This document shows, one piece after another, positions 37,233-47,581 of a DNA stretch of 64,000 nt. The notes beneath the pieces are model-generated. The model made no database searches, was not told the origin of the DNA, and worked only from the letters and a program-made list of their open reading frames with translations. The position numbers and the translations under genes were made by a program. How positions within the stretch are numbered: the stretch's first letter is position 1; each line of letters starts with the position of its first letter. Where the stretch lies: positions 1-64,000 of the forward strand of contig JAQTZV010000008.1 of assembly GCA_028687585.1 (NCBI GenBank). The letters are read 5' to 3'. This stretch comes from Desulfuromonadaceae bacterium. GTDB taxonomy: Bacteria > Desulfobacterota > Desulfuromonadia > Geobacterales > Pseudopelobacteraceae.

Positions 37233-38795
37233 ATGAAAGAACTATGGCCGAAAGAGCGTCAACAGAAAACGGATGATCTGTACAAAATCATATTCGACAA
37301 CGCCCTTATCGGAATTGTTCTCGCGGATGCCGGGACGAAGCGGCTCCTGATGGGTAACCGGGTCCTCTGCAGCAAGCTCGGCTATAGCGAGAATGAACTG
37401 CAGAATTTATGCATCAGCGATATTCATCCCAAACAGGATCTGCCGTATGTCATGGATGTGATTGAAAAACAGTCCCGGAATGAAGTGGAAAATGCCAGGG
37501 ATGTCCCGGTGAAACGAAAAGATGGCAGCATTTTTTACGCTGATATCCGTTCAACTCCTCTGATGATCAGTGGCAAGCCTTGTCTTTTGGGAATTTTTAA
37601 GGATGTTGCCGAGCGGAGGCGGTCGGAGCAGATGCTGAGGGATAGTGAAGAGAAACTCCGGGTGCATATCGACAATTCGTTCGATGTACTGTTCACTCTG
37701 AACGGTGAGGGAACGTTCCTGTTCGTATCTCCCGCCTGGGAACGGCATTTCGGCTATCCGGTCAGCGAGGTTGAGGGCAAAAGCTTTATTCCATTCGTCC
37801 ATCCCGATGATGTAGCGCCCCTTGCGGCATATCTTCAGCAGGTCATCGGCACGATGCGGGCGGCGACCAGCCCACCCTATCGCGTCAAGCATGCCGACGG
37901 CTCCTGGCGCAGTTTTGTGGCAAACGGGATGCCGTATCTCGATTCGAACGGCGATCTGCTCTTTGATGGCGTCGGTCATGACATCACCGAACAGCTGAAG
38001 ACAGAGGGACTTCTCTGCAATGCGCTTGATGAAGCCACGAAAACACGTTTTGCCGCCGAGGAAGCGAGCCGGGCCAAGACTGAGTTCATTGCCAACATGA
38101 GTCATGAGATCAGAACCCCGTTGAATGCCATCATCGGTTTCAGCGATGTATTGTGCGACGAGCTGTTCGGCCCGCTCAACGACAAACAGCGTGACTATCT
38201 GCATAATATCAAGAACGGCGGCTGGCGATTGAGAAACATGTTGATCAACATCCTCGACATGGCCCAGAGCGAATTCGGCGACGGTGCTCTTGACCTCTCC
38301 GTTTTTCCGGTACGGGACATCATCACCCCGTCCCTGAACATCTTCAGGCAGGAGGCGGAACAGCGCGGCATCACGCTCACGCTCACGCTTGCAGCGGAGC
38401 CGGAGGCCGATGTCATGATCCGGGCGGATGCGACCAAGCTCAAAAAAGCGGTCTATCAGTTGATCAGCAACGCGGTCAAGTTCACCCCGGACAACGGAAA
38501 CGTGGCGGTGAATGCCGGGCTAATCACCTCTGAGTACGCCGATGAACGCTTCCTTGAAATCAATGTATCGGATAGCGGCATCGGTATTGATGCCGCCGAT
38601 TTTCCGAAGCTCTTCACCACCTTTACCCAGTTGGAATCGCCCTACACCAAGAGATTTGCCGGTGTCGGGCTTGGTCTGGTTCTGGCCAAGACGTTGGTGG
38701 AACTGCACGGCGGTACGCTTCGGGTGGAGAGCGAGCTGGGCAAGGGGAGCAGATTCAGTTTCACGATTCCTCTGTCTGCCACCCGCCAGGGGTGA
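37233..38795 (+). CDS. Histidine kinase: PAS-PAS-HisKA-HATPase
   Basis: 520 aa; ATG 37233 with GGAG upstream. PAS1 ([38 protein letters not shown]) and PAS2 ([27 protein letters not shown] at the end). HisKA has [22 protein letters not shown]; HATPase has [28 protein letters not shown] and [16 protein letters not shown]. No membrane helix, so a cytoplasmic kinase. The first PAS resembles that of the kinase at 31668. Last but two of the relay. Confidence 0.9.
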   Translation: MKELWPKERQQKTDDLYKIIFDNALIGIVLADAGTKRLLMGNRVLCSKLGYSENELQNLCISDIHPKQDLPYVMDVIEKQSRNEVENARDVPVKRKDGSIFYADIRSTPLMISGKPCLLGIFKDVAERRRSEQMLRDSEEKLRVHIDNSFDVLFTLNGEGTFLFVSPAWERHFGYPVSEVEGKSFIPFVHPDDVAPLAAYLQQVIGTMRAATSPPYRVKHADGSWRSFVANGMPYLDSNGDLLFDGVGHDITEQLKTEGLLCNALDEATKTRFAAEEASRAKTEFIANMSHEIRTPLNAIIGFSDVLCDELFGPLNDKQRDYLHNIKNGGWRLRNMLINILDMAQSEFGDGALDLSVFPVRDIITPSLNIFRQEAEQRGITLTLTLAAEPEADVMIRADATKLKKAVYQLISNAVKFTPDNGNVAVNAGLITSEYADERFLEINVSDSGIGIDAADFPKLFTTFTQLESPYTKRFAGVGLGLVLAKTLVELHGGTLRVESELGKGSRFSFTIPLSATRQG

Positions 38796-38836
38796 ATTTG
38801 AGGGAAAGCTCTATTAATTTTGAGAGGTGGAATACC

Positions 38837-40129
38837 ATGACGGAACAGCCGACTTTCAATAACGTGTCGCACACGATCTTTGTCGTGGATGACGATCTCT
38901 TTTCACAACAATTGCTTGGCGACACCCTCGCAAGGAACGGATACGCTACACGACATTTTTCTGACGGTACAACCGCGCTACAGGCAGCGCGGGAGGAGCC
39001 GCCGGACCTTGTTCTACTCGATGTGATGATGCCGGATCTGGACGGCTTCGAGGTTTGCCGGCTTCTCAAGGAGAGTGAGGCAACCAGACACATTCCGGTC
39101 GTCCTGGTGACCTGCCTCAACGAGAAAGTGATGAAGCTGCAAGGGATGGCCGCCGGAGCGGACGATTTCATCAGCAAACCGTTCGATGCCACGGAGATCC
39201 TGTTGCGGACGCGCAATCTGTTGCGGATGAAGGAGTACGGGGATATTCTCAAAGACCACAATGAGCGCCTGGAGCTACAGGTCAGGGAACGCACCTCCGA
39301 ACTCGAAACAGCCTATAACGAGCTCAAATCGATACATGACCGGTTACTGCAACAGGATAAGATGGCCACTATCGGTCTGCTGATGGCGGGAATTGCCCAC
39401 GAGATTAACAATCCGGTTGGATTTATAACCAGCAACCTTGGCTCACTCAAAAAGTATGGCGAACGGTTGGCGGAATTCATCTTCGAGCAGGACAAGGCGA
39501 TAACGGCTGACGGACAGGTCGTCCGGATCATGGAAAATGTATTCGCACTGCGCAACACATTGAAAATAGACCATATTCTGGAGGACTTTCCCCAGCTGCT
39601 TGCTGAGTCTGCCGACGGCGCTGATCGGATCAGAAAAATCGTGCAGGACTTGAAGTGCTTTTCACGGACGGACGGCGCCGAACAGGCATCTGCTGATATC
39701 AATCAATGCATGGAAAGCGCCATTGGTATTGCTCACAATGAACTCAAGTACAAGGCAACCATCATGCGTGAGTTCGGCGATCTGTCGCACACCCTCTGTT
39801 ATCCGCAGCAACTCGGTCAGGTGTTCATAAACCTGCTCGTGAACGCCGCCCATGCGATTGATACACGCGGCGAAATCACCGTGAGCACCCGGCAGGATAA
39901 CGGCTGGATATTCATTGCCATCAGCGACACCGGTTGCGGAATCCCGGAGGATATCCGCCTACGGATCTTCGAGCCGTTTTTCACCACCAAGGAAGCAGGC
40001 AAGGGAACCGGTTTGGGACTTTCCATCTGTCAGGATATCATTCTCAAACATGGTGGTGAGATCGAGGTTGTCAGCGAGATCGGTGCGGGAACCACGTTTA
40101 CCGTGAAAATTCCGGTGGTGGAGCCGTAA
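38837..40129 (+). CDS. Histidine kinase: receiver-coiled coil-HisKA-HATPase
   Basis: 430 aa from ATG 38837, with GAGAGGTGG upstream; a GTG at 38792 is the other possibility. Receiver 1-130 ([35 protein letters not shown]), a long helix ([19 protein letters not shown]), then His[21 protein letters not shown] of the NtrB/ZraS-like type (HEINNP), and HATPase with [19 protein letters not shown] and [14 protein letters not shown]. The H-box differs from the two duplicated kinases, so this is a separate lineage. It ends one base before the next ORF. Confidence 0.9.
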   Translation: MTEQPTFNNVSHTIFVVDDDLFSQQLLGDTLARNGYATRHFSDGTTALQAAREEPPDLVLLDVMMPDLDGFEVCRLLKESEATRHIPVVLVTCLNEKVMKLQGMAAGADDFISKPFDATEILLRTRNLLRMKEYGDILKDHNERLELQVRERTSELETAYNELKSIHDRLLQQDKMATIGLLMAGIAHEINNPVGFITSNLGSLKKYGERLAEFIFEQDKAITADGQVVRIMENVFALRNTLKIDHILEDFPQLLAESADGADRIRKIVQDLKCFSRTDGAEQASADINQCMESAIGIAHNELKYKATIMREFGDLSHTLCYPQQLGQVFINLLVNAAHAIDTRGEITVSTRQDNGWIFIAISDTGCGIPEDIRLRIFEPFFTTKEAGKGTGLGLSICQDIILKHGGEIEVVSEIGAGTTFTVKIPVVEP

Positions 40130-41107
40130 ATGATTGTGGGGGGAGCCATGGAAAAACCACTGCAACTCTGCTACCCGGTTCTTACCCTTGACGGCAAAGA
40201 ACTGCTTCCGGTCGGCATCTGTCTGACGCCGGAAACCATGACGGAACTTGTACGGTCGGCGCGGACGGAAACGTTTCCCGCCACGCGGTTTCTGGAGTAC
40301 GGTACGGTCGCTAAAGACCTGCGCAGTTATATTGAACAGCCACCCTATAGCCATATCTTTTGCAATCCGGCACGTACAAAAGCTGTTTTCGACTCACTGC
40401 AGCAGGTCGAATTTGGCCAGCACCTGCTGGATATTTACAGTTACTTCAAGAGCCACGATCCCTATACCTATCGCCACATCCTGACGGTTTTCGCTCTCTC
40501 CCGGCTGCTTGCCCAGGACCTCTTCGATGACCGGAAGGAATTGTCCACGGAGCTTGTGGCAGCATCGAACCATGATATCGGCAAAGTCTGCGTGCCGCCG
40601 ACCGTCTACAATAAATCGACACCGCTGAACGAACACGAACGGATGCAGCTCAGTCATCATGCAACGGCGGGTTATGTTCTGCTGAGCTATTTTTTTCAGG
40701 ACTCGAACCATCCGGCGGCGATTACCGCCCGGGATCATCATGAGCGGTGCGACGGTTCAGGTTATCCGCGAGGGATTGCACTGCGGAACAGAATTGTGGA
40801 AATCGTAGCGGTTAGCGACGTGTTTGATGCGCTCATCTCCCTCAGGCCGTATCGTCCCAGTTCCTATAATCTGCGCACTGCTTTGGAGGCAGTCTCCGTG
40901 CGGGCGCTGAACGGGACCATCAGTACTGACGTGGTCAGCGCCCTGATCAGCTGTAACCGGAAATTCCAGCCCCATTACACGGATTGTATCCTTTCGCACG
41001 AACAGCGCGGCACCCCTCCGCCCGACAACATTTACCAGGGAGCAACTCCTTGTCAACGCCATCCCGACTGCGATCCGGAAAATGAAAAGAAAAGGGTAAC
41101 GCTCTAA
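40130..41107 (+). CDS. HD-GYP domain phosphodiesterase
   Basis: 325 aa. ATG 40130 follows GGTGGTGGAG at 6-7 nt; ATG 40148 also exists but its ribosome site is too close. The catalytic half shows NHDIGKVCVPPTVYNK (HD) and DHHERCDGSGYPRGIALRNRIVEIVAVSD (HHE, GYP). The N-terminal 100 residues have no recognised domain. Both active-site signatures of c-di-GMP phosphodiesterases are intact. It is convergent with clpB with only 9 nt between stops. Confidence 0.87.
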   Translation: MIVGGAMEKPLQLCYPVLTLDGKELLPVGICLTPETMTELVRSARTETFPATRFLEYGTVAKDLRSYIEQPPYSHIFCNPARTKAVFDSLQQVEFGQHLLDIYSYFKSHDPYTYRHILTVFALSRLLAQDLFDDRKELSTELVAASNHDIGKVCVPPTVYNKSTPLNEHERMQLSHHATAGYVLLSYFFQDSNHPAAITARDHHERCDGSGYPRGIALRNRIVEIVAVSDVFDALISLRPYRPSSYNLRTALEAVSVRALNGTISTDVVSALISCNRKFQPHYTDCILSHEQRGTPPPDNIYQGATPCQRHPDCDPENEKKRVTL

Positions 41108-41126
41108 ATCCAAAATTCAGGATTTA
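41105..41126. terminator. Shared bidirectional stem at a convergent gene pair
   Basis: TAAATCC and GGATTTA form a short stem around an 8-nt loop. It overlaps the stop regions of the HD-GYP and clpB genes. Weak, and no T-run is evident. Confidence 0.35.
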
Positions 41127-43720
41127 ATACAAAGCGCTCCATTCTCTAATGCCACCGACAATGTTCCTCCTTCAGACACAGTCCCGCCAATAATTGCCCG
41201 TGCGATACGGGTTTCCAGTTCGCGCTGCAGATAGCGCTTGAGCGGCCTCGCGCCATAGACCGGATCGTAGCCGGCTTTGGCGATAAACTTCAGAGCTTCA
41301 TCGCTAATTTGAAGTATTATACGCTGATCTTTCAAGCGTAACTTGAGCTGTTCAGCAAGAAGATCGGCAATTTTCATAACCTCATCAATATGTAGCGGTT
41401 TGAAAAGTACAATGTCGTCGACGCGATTCAAAAACTCGGGCCGGAAGACGGCTTTGAGCTCATTCATGACGCTCTTGCGGGCGTCTTCTCTAATATCGCC
41501 ACTCGTCGTGATTCCCTCCAGCAGATACGAAGAGCCGATATTAGAGGTCATAATAATGACGGTGTTCTTGAAGCTGACCGTACGGCCGTGACTGTCGGTG
41601 ACCCGGCCGTCGTCGAGAATCTGCAGGAGAATATTGAACACATCAGGATGAGCCTTTTCGATCTCATCAAACAACAGGACGCTATATGGTTTGCGCCGCA
41701 CCGCCTCGGTTAACTGTCCTCCCTCTTCATAACCGACATATCCGGGGGGAGCTCCGATCAGGCGGGATACGGCAAACTTCTCCATATACTCGGACATGTC
41801 GATCCGCACCATGTTTTCTTCGGAATCGAAGAGTGCTTCGGCGAGGGTGCGCGCCAGTTCGGTCTTGCCGACGCCGGTCGGGCCGAGAAAAATGAAGGAG
41901 CCGATCGGGCGGCGCGGGTCCTTGATGCCGGAGCGGGCTCGGAGAACGGCATCTGATACCAGCTGAACCGCTTCATCCTGTCCGATAACCCGCTGATGCA
42001 GAATATCCTCCAGCCGCAGCAGCTTTTCCCGCTCACCCTCTACCAATCTCAGCACCGGAATCCCGGTCCAATGGGCGACAATTTCGGCTATTTCGTCCTC
42101 TGTCACCTCTTCGCGCAGCAGTTTCTGCCCCCCCTGTTTCTGGCCGAGCGCCGTTTCTTCATTTTTCAGGGCTGTTTCCAGCCCGGGGAGTTCAGAATAT
42201 TTCAGGCGCGATGCCTCTTCAAGATTGCCGACTCTCTCCGCCTGCTCAATTTCACGCCGGGTTTTTTCAAGCTGCTCCCGCAACCCCTGCACCCGCTGGA
42301 TTGCTATTTTTTCAGAATCATAGCGTGCCCGCATGGTATTTGCTTTTTCGCGATCATCTGCCAAATCTTTACGCAGTATTTCCAACCGCTCTTTGCTCGC
42401 CTTGTCCTTCTCCTTTTTAAGGGCGACCTCTTCGATCTCCAGCTGCATCACCCGGCGTGAAATAGTATCGAGCTCAGACGGGAGAGAATCAATTTCAGTC
42501 CTGATCATCGCGCACGCTTCATCTACCAGATCAATCGCCTTGTCCGGCAGAAAGCGTTCGGTAATATAGCGGTTGGAGAGGGTTGCCGCCGCTACCAGAG
42601 CATTGTCCTGAATGCGGACGCCATGGTGGACTTCGAAACGTTCCCGAAGTCCACGCAGGATCGATACGGTGTCTTCAACGGTCGGCTGCTCAACCAGAAC
42701 CGGCTGAAAACGGCGTTCCAGGGCGGCGTCTTTTTCGATGTTCTGCCGGTATTCATCAAGTGTCGTCGCACCGATACAGTGCAATTCACCACGGGCCAGC
42801 ATCGGCTTCAACATGTTACCTGCATCCATAGAGCCTTCGGTCTTGCCGGCGCCAACGATGGTGTGCAGCTCATCAATAAAGAGAATTATCTGGCCATTGG
42901 CCTCTTTTACTTCATTCAATACCGCTTTCAGGCGTTCTTCAAACTCGCCGCGATACTTTGCGCCTGCTATCAGCGCTCCCATATCCAGAGCAAAGATATT
43001 CTTGTCCTTCAATCCTTCCGGCACGTCCCCACGAACAATGCGCTGGGCCAAGCCCTCAACAATGGCAGTTTTTCCGACCCCCGGTTCACCGATCAATACC
43101 GGATTGTTCTTTGTCTTGCGGGATAATACCCGAATAACCCGACGTACCTCATCATCCCGCCCTATGACCGGATCAAGTTTATCGGTACGGGCCATTTTTA
43201 CCAGGTCGCGGCCGTATTTTTCCAGTGCTTCGTAGGTCGCCTCAGGGTTGGCACTCTGCACCCGTTGACTGCCGCGCACCTCCGTCAACGTCTTTAGAAA
43301 ACGCTCGTGAGTAACACCGGCCTGTTTTAAAATTTTCCCGGATGGGACTTTCTCCCCTTCTGCCAGCAGAGCCATAAACAGATGCTCTACCGATACATAT
43401 TCATCCTTCAGCCGCTTCGCTTCATTTTCGGCAGCCACCAGAATTCGAGAGAGCCGCTGGGAAACATATATTTTGCCAGCCTCCGCACCAGGACCCGACA
43501 CTCGTGCGATACGATCAAGCATCGCTACAACCTCATTTTTTACAAGCTCCGGGCGTACGTCCATGCGCTGCAGAAGGCGGGGAACCAAGCCGTCCGGCTG
43601 ATCCAGCAAAGCCCAGAGAAGATGTTCGCCATCAACCTCGACATGGCCGAATGAAACGGCCTTGTTTTGCGCTTCGGTAAACGCTTCCTGGGATTTTTGC
43701 GTCAGTTTGTTAAAGTCCAT
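41117..43720 (-). CDS. clpB: ClpB disaggregase
   Basis: 867 aa Hsp100 protein that pulls polypeptides out of aggregates with DnaK. N-terminal Clp repeats, first AAA+ with GEPGVGKT and [13 protein letters not shown], the middle coiled-coil domain (about 400-530, which marks ClpB and not ClpA), second AAA+ with [15 protein letters not shown] and [23 protein letters not shown] precedes the ATG. The upstream 165 nt should hold a heat-shock promoter; a TTGACT (minus strand) near 43780 is a weak candidate. Standard length and no defects. Confidence 0.95.
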   Translation of the reverse strand: MDFNKLTQKSQEAFTEAQNKAVSFGHVEVDGEHLLWALLDQPDGLVPRLLQRMDVRPELVKNEVVAMLDRIARVSGPGAEAGKIYVSQRLSRILVAAENEAKRLKDEYVSVEHLFMALLAEGEKVPSGKILKQAGVTHERFLKTLTEVRGSQRVQSANPEATYEALEKYGRDLVKMARTDKLDPVIGRDDEVRRVIRVLSRKTKNNPVLIGEPGVGKTAIVEGLAQRIVRGDVPEGLKDKNIFALDMGALIAGAKYRGEFEERLKAVLNEVKEANGQIILFIDELHTIVGAGKTEGSMDAGNMLKPMLARGELHCIGATTLDEYRQNIEKDAALERRFQPVLVEQPTVEDTVSILRGLRERFEVHHGVRIQDNALVAAATLSNRYITERFLPDKAIDLVDEACAMIRTEIDSLPSELDTISRRVMQLEIEEVALKKEKDKASKERLEILRKDLADDREKANTMRARYDSEKIAIQRVQGLREQLEKTRREIEQAERVGNLEEASRLKYSELPGLETALKNEETALGQKQGGQKLLREEVTEDEIAEIVAHWTGIPVLRLVEGEREKLLRLEDILHQRVIGQDEAVQLVSDAVLRARSGIKDPRRPIGSFIFLGPTGVGKTELARTLAEALFDSEENMVRIDMSEYMEKFAVSRLIGAPPGYVGYEEGGQLTEAVRRKPYSVLLFDEIEKAHPDVFNILLQILDDGRVTDSHGRTVSFKNTVIIMTSNIGSSYLLEGITTSGDIREDARKSVMNELKAVFRPEFLNRVDDIVLFKPLHIDEVMKIADLLAEQLKLRLKDQRIILQISDEALKFIAKAGYDPVYGARPLKRYLQRELETRIARAIIGGTVSEGGTLSVALENGALCIKS

Positions 43721-43886
43721 GTCCTACCTCTAGTCACAAGTATTTATTACATCTACTCTAGAGTTAATCATGGTATGCCCAGAAGTCAAGCAGAGCTGCC
43801 GGCTATTCAACAGGACGTGAGGTGTGAAGGTGCGAAGTCAGGTTAGATATGGGGTAGTATGTTACGGAGTGTTTTAATTGAATGCA

Positions 43887-44687
43887 CTATTGAACAGACA
43901 ACTTAAGATAACAGTCAGCTTTGTAAAGAGTTGCATCTGCGGCCAGCGGCGATCCGGAGTTGTCGGCCAGATAACGGTCCAATAGTTCAAGGGCCGTGCG
44001 ACAATCATCTCGTCGGTATGCCTTGACTGCAGACTCAAAAAGTCTTTGGCCGGAAGCAGCATCAGAAGCTTCTTTGAGCACAGCAGCCGGTGTTGACGGG
44101 GGAGGTGCTACGGCTGTAGATGCGTGTGCGTGTGACTTGCTTTTTTTTGTGTGAGTTACTGAAGTTTTCTTATGGCGGCTTACTCTGTTTTTACCCGTTT
44201 CAACAGTTTTCAAATCACTTAACGAGATCTCGGTAGTAGGAGCCGAAACCGATGAAGAGTCTCTTGTCTGCTGGACTTGGCTATCTGCTTCCGGTTTGGC
44301 GGAAGTTTTTTTATCTCCAGCGGATATGCGTTTGTGGGAAGCATCCTTTGGCTTGGTATCAGCATGTTCTGCATCATTCACTTTATTATGCGCCACCGGG
44401 ATCTTGAGCGTATCTCCCGGATAGATCAGGCGAGGCTTTTTAATCGAATTAAAGAGCAGTATCTGGGGGTAATACATGCCGTTGCCGTTAAACTTGCGGG
44501 AAAGTTCATACAGGGAGTCACCTTTCTTGACCACAATTTCCTGAACCAATACGCCATCCTTCGGTAAAATCTTCTGGTCGGCGGTGACCGACTGGGGAAC
44601 ATACAGCTGGTATTTCTGCCCCCACGCTGGAAGTGTCAGACTAGTTATCAGTGCAATGATTATGAAACGGCACGAGCATGGTGTCAT
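43887..44687 (-). CDS. LysM domain periplasmic/envelope protein
   Basis: 266 aa. Signal peptide MTPCSCRFIIIALITSLTLPAWG with a cleavage site after PAWG. A LysM-type peptidoglycan-binding domain follows (VQEIVVKKGDSLYELSRKFNG, LIYPGDTLKIPV). The middle is Lys/Ser/Thr-rich and disordered; the C-terminal 60 residues have a TPR-like hairpin (YRRDDCRTALELLDRYLADNSGSPLAADA). The start is one base after the stop of the large TPR protein, so the two are cotranscribed and probably work together at the cell wall. Confidence 0.8.
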   Translation of the reverse strand: MTPCSCRFIIIALITSLTLPAWGQKYQLYVPQSVTADQKILPKDGVLVQEIVVKKGDSLYELSRKFNGNGMYYPQILLFNSIKKPRLIYPGDTLKIPVAHNKVNDAEHADTKPKDASHKRISAGDKKTSAKPEADSQVQQTRDSSSVSAPTTEISLSDLKTVETGKNRVSRHKKTSVTHTKKSKSHAHASTAVAPPPSTPAAVLKEASDAASGQRLFESAVKAYRRDDCRTALELLDRYLADNSGSPLAADATLYKADCYLKLSVQ

Positions 44688-44688
44688 A

Positions 44689-47427
44689 TTAATACCTGTT
44701 CCCCAGTTGGTCTTCGTAGGTCAGGATGTTCTTGACCTGGATAGCAGTGCCGACCCCAGTGACCGGTTTAACCCTGAATGAAACCGCGATGATCCTCTTT
44801 TCAGAGGCACCCATATCTTTGAAGCGCCAGACCACAATACCATTGCTCATGGCGCTGACGGCAGGTTCAGCGGCTACCAGCTCAAGTTGCTCCGGCCATG
44901 CGCTCTGCAACTCTACAAGCTTCGCAAGATTAGAACCGGTGTTGGCAATTGATAAATCAAAAGAAGCAACATCACCCGGCTTCAGACGCCCGTCACGACC
45001 TGACATCGCCATATGTAACACCGGCCGTGAATAGGTCAGTTGCGTGGATCCTGATGCCGAATGAACGGAATCCCCTTCTGGGCCAACTGAAATTTGAACA
45101 GTCCCTTTGCTGCTGTCCGGAGCACTTTTAGGAGTTTTGATCTCAACAACTATGCTGACTTCTTCACGTGGCGCAAGCGGACCGATTTCATTGATCACCG
45201 GTTCTCCGGCCTGACGAATACCATCGCGGTTAACGTCATGAAAAATCACCGCATCCTGGGTGCCGGAAACAACAGAAACGATCGTAAACTTTTCCCGGCC
45301 ATTGCCCTTGTTGGTAACAACAAACGGAGCGGTAATTGTCTGACCGGGAATTACAACCAAACGCTCTGAGCCGGCACGAACAGAAATATTTCGTTGCTGC
45401 TCTACATACGCCATGTTTGAAATAAAGGCGGCGGTGGTTCTCTGGGTGTTGTTAATCAGTTCCGCGCGAGTTGACAACTCCTGTCCGGCCAGAGAATCGT
45501 CCTTAAGCTGAAAGGTGACGCTGAATTCACGATTTTCCCCGGAGTTAACCTGCATGCCGTCAAGGACCAGTTCAGATTTCATCTCCTGTCTGAACCCGGA
45601 GTCAGCGGAATCAACCGGTTCGAGCTGCGGCGGAAAGTTAAGGCGCAGGGTCACATCCTTCGCGACGGATGAACCTATGTTGAGGATGGCAATACGATAT
45701 AACACTTTGTCACCCGGAAGCGGCTTGGTTTTTTCTGTGCGAAGAACAGCTCGAAGGAGCGGCGCAGAGGCGATGAGCTTGACTTCGCGGGTCTGGCTCG
45801 CCTCAGCAATCAGGCGTGAAGTTGCTTTAACCGGGTGCGTGATTCGAAGACCGTCGATGCTGCCAGGCGGAATAACAATGACAACGGCACCTTTAAATAT
45901 TTCACCTGGTGCAAGATCGGTGGTGTGGCTGATGGTAACGTCAGGCGCTGCTGCCGAGATAAACTGTGCGTTAAAGTCAGTTGGAAATGCTGACTCCAGA
46001 GAGAAAGAATCAATGCCGTTGCCCCGATTGGTTATTTCAAATGGCACCGCAATCTGTTGTCCGGCGGTGAAAACTTCCGGGCGCGGCAGGAGATTAAACT
46101 CAAAACCGGCAAATTGGGCAACTTCCAGCTTTAACACCTGTGCGTTCTCGGGCAGAGGCGTTTCAACTGCTTGTGGTGGTAAAGCGACTGCGATTCCAAG
46201 CTCACGAAGTTTTGCTGCTGCGGTGACTGCTGCAGTAGAAGTGGGGAATTTGTCCATGATCGTTTTATACTGGTCGATGGCCTTCTCGCGATACGCCAGT
46301 TTTGAAGCTCTGACCTTTTCCTCGTCAAGTTTTTGCTGTGCCAACCTTGCTTCTTCCGCTTTGAGAGCCGCCAGCTGCATTCTTTGTGATTCTCTGGCTG
46401 CGAGATCGGCCGTCCTCCGCTCTTCTTCTGCTTTCAGGGAGGCCATACGAGCTGTTTCTGCGGCAGCTTCGGCCTGCTTGGCCTCCGCAATCCTGGCAAG
46501 TGCAATCTGCTCCCGTTCGGCTTTCTGGGCAGCGGCATGTGCGGCTTCTGTTGCCGTTTTTACACGCAACTCTTCCTCAGCCTTAGCAACAGCCAGTCGA
46601 TCCTGTTCAGCTTTTGCGTCAGCAGCAAGTTTTGCTTTTTCGGCTTTTTCAGCCGCAATTCTCTCCTGCTCCGCTTTCGCTGCAACTATGCGCTGCTGTT
46701 TGGCCTGTTCAATCTGTTCGGCAACTTTTCTGGCCTCTTCTTCCTTGACAGCGGCGGCTCTCAGTTGCGCAACTTTTTCTCGTGTGGCTGTTTCCTGCGC
46801 GATCCGCTCAAGTTCTGCACTGACTGCAGCGGCACGAGCCAGTTCCTTTTGCTCAGCAAGTGCATTTTCTTCGGCCTGCCTGAGCGCGGCATCTCGTGCA
46901 GATTCGGCTGCAACTGCGGCCTGCTTTGCCTCTTCAGCCCTTGCAACTGCTATCTGTTCCTTTTCAACTTTTGCTTTCTGGGCGACCATGGGATCAGGCT
47001 GTTTCACCGGAAGTGGGCCGACCGCAAGCTTTTCGCCTTTTTCAAAGCGCGCAGTAAGAGCAAGCAGTTCGTCTTCAACGGTACTTTTGAGCGGGTTGTC
47101 AGGGTACTCTTTGGAGAACTGGGAAAGATAACGAGCAGCATCCTGCTGGTTACCGGCTTTGAAGTAGGAGCGGGAAAGCCAGAACAGAGTCATATCCCTG
47201 AGAGTAGTGTCCGGGTACTTTTGCAACACCTCGGTCAACTTTTCTATTGAAGTGGCATAATCTTTCTGTTGGTAGGCATTAAACCCGGCAATAAAGATCT
47301 GTGAATCCTCTGTTTCCTGACTAAAAGCCGAGGCAACGGTAAAAGATGAAATTATGACCAGAACGACCAGAATCCGAAGGATGTTGTTGCGGCACAATCT
47401 CAATAATATCACGAAAAATGACCTCAT
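44689..47427 (-). CDS. Large envelope protein: signal anchor, TPR, Ala-rich coiled coil, DUF11-like domains
   Basis: 912 aa from ATG 47427; a GTG at 47499 would add 24 residues but neither start has a clear ribosome site. After a hydrophobic segment (NNILRILVVLVIISSFTVASA), residues about 40-120 are TPR pairs (AGFNAYQQKDYATSIEKLTEVLQKYPDT). Residues about 150-395 are a TolA-like Ala/Glu/Lys coiled coil with repeated QAE and RIAAEKAE blocks. The second half has at least three beta-sandwich repeats of DUF11/CARDB style (PLPGDKVLYRIAILNIGSSVAKDVTLRLNFPP; LKPGDVASFDLSIANTGSNL). Likely a secreted scaffold linking wall and surface. Function unknown. Confidence 0.72.
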   Translation of the reverse strand: MRSFFVILLRLCRNNILRILVVLVIISSFTVASAFSQETEDSQIFIAGFNAYQQKDYATSIEKLTEVLQKYPDTTLRDMTLFWLSRSYFKAGNQQDAARYLSQFSKEYPDNPLKSTVEDELLALTARFEKGEKLAVGPLPVKQPDPMVAQKAKVEKEQIAVARAEEAKQAAVAAESARDAALRQAEENALAEQKELARAAAVSAELERIAQETATREKVAQLRAAAVKEEEARKVAEQIEQAKQQRIVAAKAEQERIAAEKAEKAKLAADAKAEQDRLAVAKAEEELRVKTATEAAHAAAQKAEREQIALARIAEAKQAEAAAETARMASLKAEEERRTADLAARESQRMQLAALKAEEARLAQQKLDEEKVRASKLAYREKAIDQYKTIMDKFPTSTAAVTAAAKLRELGIAVALPPQAVETPLPENAQVLKLEVAQFAGFEFNLLPRPEVFTAGQQIAVPFEITNRGNGIDSFSLESAFPTDFNAQFISAAAPDVTISHTTDLAPGEIFKGAVVIVIPPGSIDGLRITHPVKATSRLIAEASQTREVKLIASAPLLRAVLRTEKTKPLPGDKVLYRIAILNIGSSVAKDVTLRLNFPPQLEPVDSADSGFRQEMKSELVLDGMQVNSGENREFSVTFQLKDDSLAGQELSTRAELINNTQRTTAAFISNMAYVEQQRNISVRAGSERLVVIPGQTITAPFVVTNKGNGREKFTIVSVVSGTQDAVIFHDVNRDGIRQAGEPVINEIGPLAPREEVSIVVEIKTPKSAPDSSKGTVQISVGPEGDSVHSASGSTQLTYSRPVLHMAMSGRDGRLKPGDVASFDLSIANTGSNLAKLVELQSAWPEQLELVAAEPAVSAMSNGIVVWRFKDMGASEKRIIAVSFRVKPVTGVGTAIQVKNILTYEDQLGNRY

Positions 47428-47581
47428 TTGGCGGCTACGCAGGTAACGGCGCGTGGAGAACGGATAAAGTCTACAGGTAAAATGCTTTTTAAGTAGCACC
47501 TCTCTGAGCTGTTGTCAACGAAAGAGATAATGAAAAGCAGGGCGAATGCAGAGTGTTAACAGGAATCAGAGGTGAAGAAAC

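Noticed and set aside
41150..41160. CRISPR array or phage genes
   Set aside because: I looked for regularly spaced direct repeats and for capsid, portal or terminase proteins across the window and saw none.
41996..43235. Several long plus-strand frames inside clpB
   Set aside because: They run opposite the conserved AAA+ coding sequence and have no family match.
43770..43790. Heat-shock-type promoter for clpB
   Set aside because: A TTGACT on the minus strand is present but no CCCCAT-like -10 at the proper spacing was found; also no CIRCE element. Left as a remark in the clpB entry.
45515..47131. A 538-codon frame on the plus strand opposite the large TPR/coiled-coil gene
   Set aside because: It lies opposite an Ala/Glu-rich coiled-coil coding region, where the biased codon use of the true gene opens the antisense frame. 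The predicted protein is Ser/Ala/Cys-rich with no domain or ribosome site.
46537..47250. A 237-codon Phe/Cys/Leu-rich frame on the plus strand
   Set aside because: Also antisense to the coiled-coil gene; the composition is that of a complementary strand, not of a membrane protein with topology.
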